A stretch of 64,000 nt of DNA from Rubripirellula obstinata (lineage in GTDB: Bacteria; Planctomycetota; Planctomycetia; Pirellulales; Pirellulaceae), in contig NZ_LWSK01000005.1 in assembly GCF_001642955.1 (NCBI RefSeq), forward strand, positions 56,416-120,415, in the 5' to 3' direction. Position numbers and translations under genes: made by a program. Numbering within the stretch: the first letter of the stretch is position 1; each line of letters opens with the position of its first letter. Below are positions 26,371-34,512 of the stretch, in pieces. The notes under the pieces are model-generated. The model made no database searches and was not told where the DNA came from. It worked only from the letters and a program-made list of their open reading frames with translations.

Positions 26371-27840
26371 ATGGCATCCAATTCCATCGTTTGGTTTCGC
26401 AACGATCTTCGGCTGCACGATCACCGGGCGTTGACGGCAGCAATCGATCGCAGCAACGCAGTCGCATGTATCTACATCGTTGATCCACGATTCTTTACGA
26501 AAACATCGTTTGGATTCGATCGCATCGGGCCTCACCGATTGAAATTCCTGCGAGAGTCATTGCTGGATCTTGGCAAAAGCTTGGCGGACGCTGGATCAAC
26601 TTTGATTGTTTTGCAAGGCAAGGCCGAAGATGTTTTAGCAGAGGCAGCGAAGGCGATCGGTGCAAGTCATGTCTACGCCCATCGCGAATACGCTAGCGAA
26701 GAAACGGCGATCGAAGACCAAGTTCAGCGATCACTAGCAGACGTTGGTGCGTCACTCGAACTTTCGTCAGCCAACACGCTGTATGAACTGGATGATCTGC
26801 CGTTTGAGATCGAAGACCTGCCTGAATTATTCACCAAGTTCCGGCGAAAGGTCGAAGCGTCCAGTTTGATTCGTCCGCCGCTTGCAACGCCGCAAACCAT
26901 ACCAAGTCTTGATCCAAACACACTTGCAAAACTTGACAGTGTTTCGATCGATCAGGCTGCATGCTTGCAGGGCGAAGAGGTCGTTCATGACGAGCGAGCT
27001 GTTATGCCATTTAAAGGAGGCGAAAGCGAAGGACTGCGTCGCGTGAATGATTACTTTTGGACTGATGATTGTTTGAAGGAATACAAAGAGACGCGAAACG
27101 GAATGTTGGGCGCGAACTACTCATCAAAGTTCTCGCCTTGGTTGGCACTAGGTTGCTTATCGCCAAGACAAATTCACCACGAAGTCTGTCGCTATGAAGA
27201 GCAGCGGATCAAGAACGATTCAACCTATTGGATGATTTTTGAATTGTTATGGCGTGATTACTTTGCGTGGGTCACGCTGAAACATGGTCGTCGGCTGTTT
27301 CAAGTCGAAGGACTACGCGGGCAACGGATTCCCTGGAAGCAAGATTCGAAGATACTCGATCGATGGCGAGAAGGAACGACAGGATTCCCGCTGATCGATG
27401 CCAACATGCGAGAACTTGCAGCGACGGGGTTCATGAGCAACCGGGGACGTCAAAACGTCGCCAGTTTTTTGACCAAAAATCTTGGCATCGATTGGCGAAT
27501 GGGTGCACAGTGGTTTGAATCGATGCTGATTGATTACGATCCGTGCAGCAATTACGGCAATTGGAACTATGTCGCTGGCGTTGGCAACGATGCCCGTCAA
27601 TTCCGCTGGTTCAATACGTTAAAACAGTCGGCGAACTATGACCCCGACGGAGCCTACGTTCGCCACTGGTTGCCAGAACTAGCAGACGTTCCATCTGAAC
27701 ACGTTCATTCCCCTTGGAAGATGGACAGAGAAAATCGCAAACAACTTGACTTAGTTTATCCACCACCGATCGTGGACCTGTTCAAATCGGCCGAACAAAA
27801 CCAAGCATTGCATGAAGCCGCCAATGAACAGTTCCGCTGA
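26371..27840 (+). CDS. DASH-type cryptochrome / photolyase family flavoprotein
   Basis: 489 residues. The N-terminal photolyase alpha/beta domain (SIVWFRNDLRLHDH) binds the antenna folate. The FAD domain shows YSSKFSPWLALGCLSPRQI, WRDYFAW, the FPLIDANMREL region, SNRGRQNVASFL and DYDPCSNYGNWNYVAGVGND. The linker phrase FKGGESEGLRRVNDYFW and the GANYSS pattern point to the DASH class, which repairs cyclobutane dimers mainly in single-stranded DNA. It begins four bases after oppF, so it may be read through from the opp operon, an unusual pairing. Its last 25 codons are duplicated about 600 bases downstream. Confidence 0.93.
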   Translation: MASNSIVWFRNDLRLHDHRALTAAIDRSNAVACIYIVDPRFFTKTSFGFDRIGPHRLKFLRESLLDLGKSLADAGSTLIVLQGKAEDVLAEAAKAIGASHVYAHREYASEETAIEDQVQRSLADVGASLELSSANTLYELDDLPFEIEDLPELFTKFRRKVEASSLIRPPLATPQTIPSLDPNTLAKLDSVSIDQAACLQGEEVVHDERAVMPFKGGESEGLRRVNDYFWTDDCLKEYKETRNGMLGANYSSKFSPWLALGCLSPRQIHHEVCRYEEQRIKNDSTYWMIFELLWRDYFAWVTLKHGRRLFQVEGLRGQRIPWKQDSKILDRWREGTTGFPLIDANMRELAATGFMSNRGRQNVASFLTKNLGIDWRMGAQWFESMLIDYDPCSNYGNWNYVAGVGNDARQFRWFNTLKQSANYDPDGAYVRHWLPELADVPSEHVHSPWKMDRENRKQLDLVYPPPIVDLFKSAEQNQALHEAANEQFR

Positions 27841-27985
27841 GGCACTGTCCCGAAATAACGTCCCGTTTCTCACTGGACGTGGGCCCGGTTCTCACCGGAC
27901 CTACGGAAGTTAATTCAGGACCGTTCTTAAGTCAGCAAACCTAACAGCTAACGGCTATTTCTACCGCGTTCTGTGTGGCGTTGTT

Positions 27986-28094
27986 AAACCGCTAATTGAC
28001 GCTAACAGGACGCTAATTTGTCCAACGTCTGAATCTAGTTTGGGGTCGAGCAAGAAACTCTTATTAGCGTTCTGTTAGCGCTCATTAGCGGTTT
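27986..28094. repeat. Imperfect 32-bp inverted repeat in a 600-base gene-poor gap
   Basis: AAACCGCTAATTGACGCTAA and its continuation pair with a 32-base right arm with four mismatches, separated by 45 bases. GCTAA/TTAGC words dominate both arms. It lies in the gap after the cryptochrome gene (27841-28440), which otherwise holds no convincing gene. A possible frame near 28103-28444 has no protein-like features. The arms could be ends of a small non-autonomous element or a transcript-end hairpin. Confidence 0.6.
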
Positions 28095-28394
28095 CTTTCG
28101 CTGTGACGGACGAAGGAACGTCCGAGGGAATCAATCCAACGCTCTGTATGACTCTTTCGTATCCGACTCTGGGCGTGTCTTCTGGATCACTCCTGGATCA
28201 TGGATCGTGGAAGATGATTGGCAAGACCAACTTCGCTAACAGTTTTTCGACTCTTTGTGCGATCCCCTCGGTTTCCGGTATCTTCGATTTATCCGCTTCG
28301 ACAGCACCAATTCTGGCGGATTGGCAGAGGTCGGCTTCGCCGGGGTCATTGGTTATGCTATCTGCGAACGGTACCAACCACCATCTGTTGATCG

Positions 28395-28469
28395 CCGATC
28401 GTGGACTTGTTCAAGTCGGCCGAACCAAACCAAGCATCGCATGAAGCCGCCCATCAACAGTGCCATTGA
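28395..28469 (+). pseudogene. Duplicated 3' end of the cryptochrome gene
   Basis: 75 bases here match the last 75 bases of the cryptochrome gene (27766-27840) at 66 positions. Frame and TGA are conserved: the copy reads PIVDLFKSAEPNQASHEAAH and then QQCH-stop, versus PIVDLFKSAEQNQALHEAAN and QFR-stop. It is the remnant of a tandem duplication or of a second cryptochrome gene. The ATG proposed for the next gene lies inside it in another frame. Confidence 0.8.
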
Positions 28470-30450
28470 GCCAATCAAGCGTCCGAGCATGGTGCAACGA
28501 TGTGCGGTCGCGTTTGTTTTGATCGCGATCGCTACGCTTGCGTTGGCATTCTTCGAGTATCGATGCTACTGGGATTCGATCCTGCGATTGGGCAGTTGGC
28601 AGCTAGGACGATTGGATCGCGTTCTGCTGTTTGGATCTGTTTTTGGTAAGTCATTGATGGTGGTATCGATTCCAATCTTGGCTGGAATCACATTACAGCG
28701 CTGGCTAGGAAACGGCCGACTTGCGAACAGCGTGTTCTGGTTTTTTGTGCTGCTCGTTCCGCTGGCCGTGCTGGGTTACATCGCCACGGATGTGCGCGTC
28801 AGGGTGATCACGGGCCAGAGCTTGGAATACTATCTCCGCCGAGCCGTTAACCAAAACGCTTTGCAGTGGGGTGGAGACGGTAAACGATACTTGCTGCCAC
28901 TGCTGCTGCCAGTGGTTGGTGGTGGAAGCATGCTGGGCGTATTTGTCTTGATTCGGCGTCGTATTGAATCTGTGATCGCCAGCATCCCATTGCGGATTGC
29001 AATGACAATGGTTGTTGGTACCGGTGTCACTTCGGTCGGCTTTTCGCTCACTGTGATCGTGTTTCGCGGCTATGCCGATCAGCCTGCCGCGTTGCAACGA
29101 TTGCATCATCAATTTCCCGTTCAAGCTTATTTGTTCCATCCCGACCGGGTCGCGACAACCGGTCACGCGGTATTCCAAACCGATGTTCGACAGGATTTTG
29201 CACCGCTGGGTGAAGCGTTATTTCAACGCAGCAAACAGGGCAAAGTACTACGCCATCAAGACCTGAATGACGCCAAACTTCCAATACTCGCTGAACGGCC
29301 AAACGTTGTTCTATTGATCCTGGAAAGTTTTCGATACGACTGCGTTGATCCGCAACTGATGCCCAAGTTGGCCCGACGAAGTCAATCAGGCTGGGTCGCG
29401 ACGCGGCATCTGAGTGGATCAAATTGTTCGCCGCAAGGATCGTTCGCGTTGCTGTATGGTCAGTACGCGATGTGTTATGACGCGGTCCTGAACCAACAAC
29501 ACGAACCTGTCTTGTGTCAGCTTTGGAGAAAATCAGGCTACCAAACTCAATTAGCAGCGAGTTGCGTATTCGATTATCGACGCATGGATGAAATGTTTTC
29601 ACCGAACACGTTTGACCAGTTTCATCAATCAGCAGCCGCGAGCAAAGACTGGCCGCAGACCGATATGGAAACGCTAAAGATTATCACGGACTCGCTGCAG
29701 AGTTCTGATCCAGCTCCGAAGCTGGCGGTCGGTTATCTGATGTCAACGCATTACGATTACCAATATCCCACCGACTACGAAGCAATCTCGGTACCGGACG
29801 AACTGTCTGCTGAGGCCGGCGAAACGGTGTACAACGAGACGGATCGGCAAATACCGGAAGGGATTTCACGTAAGATCTTACTGTCTCGTTATCAGAAAAG
29901 CCTTCGTTTTATGGACGATGCACTAGACATTTTCTTGGAGTCAATTGACCTCAGCGAAACCATTGTCGTCATCACCGGCGACCACGGTGAATCGCTGTAC
30001 GATGATGGTGTGCTGTCTCACGGATCGCGTCTATCCAAGATCCAAACGCATACACCAATGGTGATTCTGGGAAAGAACGTTCCCGTTGGTGAATCACGTC
30101 AGATTACCTCACACGTCGATCTGATCCCAACGCTTTGGAGACTTTGTGGCGGGGCGGACTTGAAAAGCAAATCACTGGACGGCCGGAACCTTCTAGAACA
30201 CTCCGCAGCAACAACTGGTTTTCTGATTCACGAGTACCCTGATTCATGGGACGTAATGATCATTCGCAACGACGACAAGTTGCTGCTGAATCAATCACGA
30301 ACCTCACCTCGGCTAAGCATCTTGGGATTCAGTGGCGATGATGGGCTGGTCGATCCATCGATTCAGAAAACGCCAAGCGACGTTTCAGTCTGGGCTGAGA
30401 CATTTCGGACATTGAATTTCCAGTCACACGAACCGGATTCCGAAAAGTAA
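28441..30450 (+). CDS. Membrane-anchored sulfatase/alkaline-phosphatase-fold enzyme (LtaS/EptA-like)
   Basis: About 669 residues. The N-terminal half has four or more membrane helices (e.g. CAVAFVLIAIATLALAFF, FWFFVLLVPLAVLGYIA). The C-terminal half is a sulfatase-fold catalytic domain: NVVLLILESFRYDCVDPQLMPKL, the nucleophile region SGSNCSPQGSFALLYG, TGDHGESLYDDGVLSHGS with its metal-binding DH, and SHVDLIPTLW. The CSPQG phrase has the C-x-P of Cys-type sulfatases, but Gly replaces the Arg. The architecture is closest to lipoteichoic-acid synthases and phosphoethanolamine transferases, so it probably modifies an envelope glycolipid or polymer; substrate unknown. The ATG at 28489 (MVQRC) is a credible alternative because the first ATG sits within the duplicated cryptochrome tail. 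Confidence 0.82.
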   Translation: MKPPINSAIEPIKRPSMVQRCAVAFVLIAIATLALAFFEYRCYWDSILRLGSWQLGRLDRVLLFGSVFGKSLMVVSIPILAGITLQRWLGNGRLANSVFWFFVLLVPLAVLGYIATDVRVRVITGQSLEYYLRRAVNQNALQWGGDGKRYLLPLLLPVVGGGSMLGVFVLIRRRIESVIASIPLRIAMTMVVGTGVTSVGFSLTVIVFRGYADQPAALQRLHHQFPVQAYLFHPDRVATTGHAVFQTDVRQDFAPLGEALFQRSKQGKVLRHQDLNDAKLPILAERPNVVLLILESFRYDCVDPQLMPKLARRSQSGWVATRHLSGSNCSPQGSFALLYGQYAMCYDAVLNQQHEPVLCQLWRKSGYQTQLAASCVFDYRRMDEMFSPNTFDQFHQSAAASKDWPQTDMETLKIITDSLQSSDPAPKLAVGYLMSTHYDYQYPTDYEAISVPDELSAEAGETVYNETDRQIPEGISRKILLSRYQKSLRFMDDALDIFLESIDLSETIVVITGDHGESLYDDGVLSHGSRLSKIQTHTPMVILGKNVPVGESRQITSHVDLIPTLWRLCGGADLKSKSLDGRNLLEHSAATTGFLIHEYPDSWDVMIIRNDDKLLLNQSRTSPRLSILGFSGDDGLVDPSIQKTPSDVSVWAETFRTLNFQSHEPDSEK

Positions 30451-30523
30451 CGAGAGTCGGCAAACACAATTCAGTGGCGTTTGTTGAGATTGCTGCAAAG
30501 CGATTGTAAGACCGACAACCAAG

Positions 30524-31165
30524 TCACGGCGACAAACGAACGATGTTCCAGGCTTTGTCGCTTTTGCGAAACACAATTCGGTCATGCAGCCTGCTTGGTC
30601 GGCCTTGCCAGAATTCGATTGTGGACGGAGTGACTTCGTAACCACCCCAGTGATCGGGGCATGGGATTTCTTGATCAGCATACTTTTGTTCCAGCTCACT
30701 CATGCGTGATTGTAGATCGCTCGCGGTGACTTCGCTGGACTGCATGGAAACGTTAGCACCAAGTTGGCTGCCGCGTGGACGCGAATGAAAGTAGGTTTGC
30801 GAAACCTCGCGAGACGTCTTCAATGCGGTGCCTGCAATACAAACTTGCCGCTGAAGGTGGGGCCAGAAGAAGCACAGCGACACCGAAGGATTCGCTTCGA
30901 TTTGCCCGCCCTTGGTGGATCCATAATTGGTAAAGAAAACAAACTTGCCGTCTTCGATTCCTTTCAGCAAGACGATTCGCGATGTAACGCAGCCCGCCTT
31001 ATCAGAGGTCGAAAGAGTCATCGCATTGACCTCGACCCAATCAGGCAAATCGGACGACTGAGCCTCTTGAAACCACTTTTCAAATTGAACGATAGGATCG
31101 CGGTCAACGTCATTTTCTTGTAGCCCTGATAGGGTGTACGTCTGACGCATTTGGTGAATCGACAT
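30524..31165 (-). CDS. pdxH: Pyridoxamine 5'-phosphate oxidase
   Basis: FMN enzyme that oxidises pyridoxine or pyridoxamine phosphate to pyridoxal phosphate. The 213 residues show family hallmarks: MRQTYTLSGLQENDVDRDPIVQFEKWF, SRIVLLKGIEDGKFVFFTNYGSTKGGQ, the PHLQRQVCIAG segment, SRPRGSQLGANVS, and the C-terminal WGGYEVTPSTIEFWQGRPSRLHDRI ending in RLSP. I chose the internal ATG (MSIHQMRQ) because it gives the standard length; the frame extends 14 codons upstream without conserved sequence. It is a lone minus-strand gene convergent with the sulfatase-fold gene. Confidence 0.95.
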   Translation of the reverse strand: MSIHQMRQTYTLSGLQENDVDRDPIVQFEKWFQEAQSSDLPDWVEVNAMTLSTSDKAGCVTSRIVLLKGIEDGKFVFFTNYGSTKGGQIEANPSVSLCFFWPHLQRQVCIAGTALKTSREVSQTYFHSRPRGSQLGANVSMQSSEVTASDLQSRMSELEQKYADQEIPCPDHWGGYEVTPSTIEFWQGRPSRLHDRIVFRKSDKAWNIVRLSP

Positions 31166-31225
31166 GAAAATGGGCCTTAGCTGGAGAGTCTTTATGAGTG
31201 ATTGCACGGAGTTGATCCCGCCAGG

Positions 31226-31289
31226 GCTGATCCCGCCAGGGTTCAGTCGAGCTTGAGCAGATCGGGTACTGAACCCTGGCGGGATCAGC
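31226..31289. repeat. 22-bp perfect inverted repeat with partial third copy
   Basis: GCTGATCCCGCCAGGGTTCAGT pairs exactly with its reverse complement across 20 bases. The preceding 15 bases (TTGATCCCGCCAGGG) repeat part of the left arm directly. The element lies between the divergent pdxH and AlgH-like genes. It looks like another interspersed palindrome; a cognate phrase (cctggcggga) appears near 56145. Confidence 0.8.
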
Positions 31290-31404
31290 TACGAGTTTAA
31301 ACAGTCTGTACCGGATATTGGCGCGGCACTTGCATCCTTGTTGTAAACCGAATCCAAAAAGCTGCCAACGTGGCAGTCGTTATTCTCGTGCAAATAGGCT
31401 TTTG

Positions 31405-32094
31405 ATGACAGAATCGCTGACAGGTCAGTTGCTGGTTGCTTCGTCATTGGTGACTCAACCGATGTACGCGGCAGGTGTGTGTTTGGTTGTCCACCAGGAT
31501 GACCAGAATGTGATCGGTGTGATGCTGAACCGTCCGATGAAGCCCAGCCCTGAAATGTTGCTGGAACTGCTAAGTCCGAATTCATCGGATGATCCGAGTG
31601 GCAAATCAGGTGACCCTCAGGATTCCGAAGCCGGGCTGATGGACTCAGAATCGCAAACCGATCGTTTGCCGAATTCTGAAATGGACTTGCAGTTCCCGCA
31701 CGGATCCAAGTCGATGGCCGAATCACCCTTGGCGATGCTTCACTTTGGTGGTCCCAATTCGGGGCCGGTCGTGGCGATCCATCAAGATCAACAACAAGCC
31801 GAAGCGGAAACCGGCGACGGCATCTACGTGGCTGCCCAGAAGCACCACTTGGAAAACCTAGTCCGCGATCCAAAAGCATCCTACCGGTTGATCGTTGGGC
31901 ACTTGTCGTGGAAGCCAGAACAACTGGAACACGAACTGGCCGCCGGTGTGTGGCACCAGATTCCCGCCACCCTCAAGACGGTCTTTTCATCACACGAAGA
32001 AATGTGGCCCGGGATTATTCGGCGGGCGACATCGAATTCAGTGTCGAAATGGCTAGGGATCCCTGATGCAAAGGGCATGGGCGAGTTAAACTGA
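31405..32094 (+). CDS. YqgE/AlgH family protein (UPF0301)
   Basis: 229 residues of the DUF179 family: LTGQLLVASSLVTQPMYAAGVCLVV, a GVMLNRPM motif, LHFGGPNSGPVVAIHQ, and a C-terminal YRLIVGHLSWKPEQLEHELAAGVWHQIP. The acidic, Ser/Pro-rich segment from about residue 52 to 100 is longer than in proteobacterial AlgH. Biochemical role unknown; AlgH is named from alginate regulation in Pseudomonas. Start chosen at the ATG next to the conserved N-terminus. It ends five bases before the cold-shock-domain gene, which suggests co-transcription. Confidence 0.92.
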   Translation: MTESLTGQLLVASSLVTQPMYAAGVCLVVHQDDQNVIGVMLNRPMKPSPEMLLELLSPNSSDDPSGKSGDPQDSEAGLMDSESQTDRLPNSEMDLQFPHGSKSMAESPLAMLHFGGPNSGPVVAIHQDQQQAEAETGDGIYVAAQKHHLENLVRDPKASYRLIVGHLSWKPEQLEHELAAGVWHQIPATLKTVFSSHEEMWPGIIRRATSNSVSKWLGIPDAKGMGELN

Positions 32095-32099
32095 CGCTC

Positions 32100-32537
32100 A
32101 TGGAAGACAAAAAGAAAAAGGCCGTCGGCAAACGTGATCCTCGCCAAGAACTCACTCGCGAGGCTGAGGTTCGCAGACGTTTCCCCATCGAGCGACGTCG
32201 ATTGGGCCAGATCACATCGTTCTTGCCCGATTCAAATTTTGGATTTATCGACGGCGAAGACTTCCGCGAAGACGTTTTCTTTCACATGAACGTCTGGCAA
32301 TCCAAAGTCATTCGTGACGGCAGAGAAGTTCGAATCGAACCCGAAGAAGGACTGTGGGTCGAATTCGAGATCGACGACAACCGATTTGAAGATGAGAAAA
32401 AACTGAGGGCAAAATCGGTTCGCCCGACGGATCGGCCCGGTGGTCGAAAGCTGTCCGGCCGTGATGCGACTTTCAAGATCGTGACGCATCACCCACGAGC
32501 ACGTCGCAAACGTCCGACGTGGCGAGATTCGGACTGA
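32100..32537 (+). CDS. Cold-shock-domain-like RNA-binding protein
   Basis: 145 residues. The central part (about 33-90) is an OB-fold cold-shock-type domain: LGQITSFLPDSNFGFIDGEDFREDVFFHMN, with the GFI and VFFH motifs equivalent to RNP1 and RNP2, then VEFEIDDNRF. Both ends are highly basic (KKKKAVGKRDPRQEL and HHPRARRKRPTWR), consistent with nucleic-acid binding. It probably acts as an RNA chaperone. It is immediately downstream of the AlgH-like gene, in the same direction. Confidence 0.85.
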   Translation: MEDKKKKAVGKRDPRQELTREAEVRRRFPIERRRLGQITSFLPDSNFGFIDGEDFREDVFFHMNVWQSKVIRDGREVRIEPEEGLWVEFEIDDNRFEDEKKLRAKSVRPTDRPGGRKLSGRDATFKIVTHHPRARRKRPTWRDSD

Positions 32538-32593
32538 CAGTGATGCTTGCCAATTGCCGGAACTTCGCTGCGCTTGTTCCGGCCTTCATCGAA

Positions 32594-34510
32594 TCAATCT
32601 TCATCTTCTGGATCCACCGGCTTGGCGGGTAACTTACCGCCGTTATTCCGCGCGGTGATCATGGCGGATTCTAGATCTCGCACCAGCTTGGGATTGATGT
32701 GCTTACCGAGCAATTCACGCGTGGTGGAAAACATTTGGTCCACCATGCGGCGCTGATTGGCTTGCTTGTTGCCAAGGATTTTCAGATAGGCGGCTTGGCG
32801 TTTTCCCATTTCGTTAGCGAGCGCTTCATTGGAGGGTTGGCTTCGCAGTGCATCCATCAACTCTTCCGCCGCTTCCATTTCGCCGTTCTGCAACCGCATC
32901 GTAATTCTTGCTTTGAACAGTTCACGCACTGCAACCAAGTCGATGATCGAGTTCTGCACACCACGAATGTAGGACTCAGCTTCCAACCGCATGTCATCGC
33001 TACGAATGTCGGCAACCGCCTTTGGATCCAGACCAGGCACCATGGGCAACCGTGCCAAGACAGCTCCACCGTTTTTGACGTACATCAATCGTAGTGGGTC
33101 TTCATTTTTGTCGATATTCATCCGGCCATTCCAATCGGTTCGACCGACAAATGTCATGTCCTTTGAATCCAATTCCTTCTCGTAGATTTCGTAGCCAATC
33201 AGCGGAAAGTCGGGATCACCTTGGGCATGCAACCGCAACATTGTTTGGTCGCCTTGTGGTTTGACCTTGATCGCGACACGGTGAGTACGGTTGTTCTTGC
33301 GGCCCTGCAAACCGCCGGCACGTCCCGCGTAGAAACCCATTTTGACAATGTCTTTTTCGACTTCGTTGCACATCAGGTAGGCCCAATCGATCGGCCCGAT
33401 CAAGAACGGGTTCCCGTTGCGATCATCTTTCCGCGTCGCCGGCATCAGAACATCACCCACCTGGATCTTGCCGGGTGACTTGTCGTCCATGATTAATCCG
33501 CTAGCTCGCAAAATGCCCTCGGCGGTTTTTTGGCCCGCGTTGTCAATTCGCACGATCGGCGAAAACGCTTGAATCAATCCCTGCCCGATCGATTCGCTGA
33601 TCGTTTCACCAGCGGTCATGGAAACACGGGTGACCGATCCAAAGAAACGTATCAACACATCAATTTCGACAACATCAATGCTGGGTTGGGGATCCGTTGA
33701 TCGAACACGAACCAGGAATACCTTGTCGTAGTCTTCGATCTGATTGGCAACCAAATTTTCGACCGGTGGCGGGATCAGTTTTGCTTCGGGTTCGGTCAGC
33801 GTCATGGCTAACCCTCGCGACAACAAGACTGCCTCGGTTCCCGGTTCAGCCCATTGCTTTGCCACGTCCATTGAATCGCCCGCGAACGTTTTCAGACGCT
33901 GGGCAACGCCGTCGAGTTCTGGTTTCCCTGATTCAATCCCTCGTTGTTTCAGCGACGCGATCGCAGTGCTGGTGCCCAGAACCTGTTGCACGAATTCGCC
34001 AACATTGGGTGCCGAACGAATTCGAATCGCGTTTTCGTGATCTCGTTTGACCGCAAGGATTGGATCAGCACTGCTTAGCGAGTCGTAGTCCAAACCGTCC
34101 AGATCGCGAAACATCATCGCGCTGATTGCATCAGGTGCATCCGCGAGCGTGGTCCGCCAAATCGAAGAAAAATCACGATCCAAGTATTCGCGAAGTTCTG
34201 TTTCAACGGTTGAGACCTTGACGGAAGGATCATCCGAGGCGACCCAGACGAGCACGCGATACGGCGAGTAGTCCCACGGCAGTTGCGGTTCCTCCTCTTC
34301 GATCACTGTTGCTGGTTTGGGGCCCATCGGTATCTCCGGTGCAGTTACCTGCATCGAAGAACCCGCTGTGTTTGCATCGGTTGTGTCATCCGAACAACCA
34401 GTGAACCCAACAACCATCGAAAGGCAAATTAGCAGAACGACCTGCATCGATGCAGGCCTGGTTGCTTTGGCGAATTGTATTGTCTTGGGCGTCGGTTGAT
34501 GTTTGTGCAT
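32594..34510 (-). CDS. Secreted lipoprotein, planctomycete-type, unknown function
   Basis: 638 residues. A lipobox signal (VVLLICLSMVVGFTGC-SDD) predicts lipid attachment. The mature protein begins with an acidic/proline linker and has mixed alpha/beta sequence (SPYRVLVWVASDDPSVKVSTVETEL; EDYDKVFLVRVRS; GLIMDDKSPGKIQVGDVLMPATRK) and a helical C-terminal quarter. I do not recognise the fold. The start ATG has AGGA eight bases upstream, lying inside the stop region of the preceding gene; an earlier GTG two codons upstream is possible. It is the last gene of the minus-strand ExbB/ExbD/propeller cluster and presumably an envelope component of it. Confidence 0.85.
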   Translation of the reverse strand: MHKHQPTPKTIQFAKATRPASMQVVLLICLSMVVGFTGCSDDTTDANTAGSSMQVTAPEIPMGPKPATVIEEEEPQLPWDYSPYRVLVWVASDDPSVKVSTVETELREYLDRDFSSIWRTTLADAPDAISAMMFRDLDGLDYDSLSSADPILAVKRDHENAIRIRSAPNVGEFVQQVLGTSTAIASLKQRGIESGKPELDGVAQRLKTFAGDSMDVAKQWAEPGTEAVLLSRGLAMTLTEPEAKLIPPPVENLVANQIEDYDKVFLVRVRSTDPQPSIDVVEIDVLIRFFGSVTRVSMTAGETISESIGQGLIQAFSPIVRIDNAGQKTAEGILRASGLIMDDKSPGKIQVGDVLMPATRKDDRNGNPFLIGPIDWAYLMCNEVEKDIVKMGFYAGRAGGLQGRKNNRTHRVAIKVKPQGDQTMLRLHAQGDPDFPLIGYEIYEKELDSKDMTFVGRTDWNGRMNIDKNEDPLRLMYVKNGGAVLARLPMVPGLDPKAVADIRSDDMRLEAESYIRGVQNSIIDLVAVRELFKARITMRLQNGEMEAAEELMDALRSQPSNEALANEMGKRQAAYLKILGNKQANQRRMVDQMFSTTRELLGKHINPKLVRDLESAMITARNNGGKLPAKPVDPEDED

Positions 34511-34512
34511 GA

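Noticed and set aside
28103..28444. 113-codon plus-strand frame upstream of the sulfatase-fold gene
   Set aside because: No ribosome site, low-complexity Ser/Thr/Leu sequence, and overlap with the duplicated cryptochrome tail.
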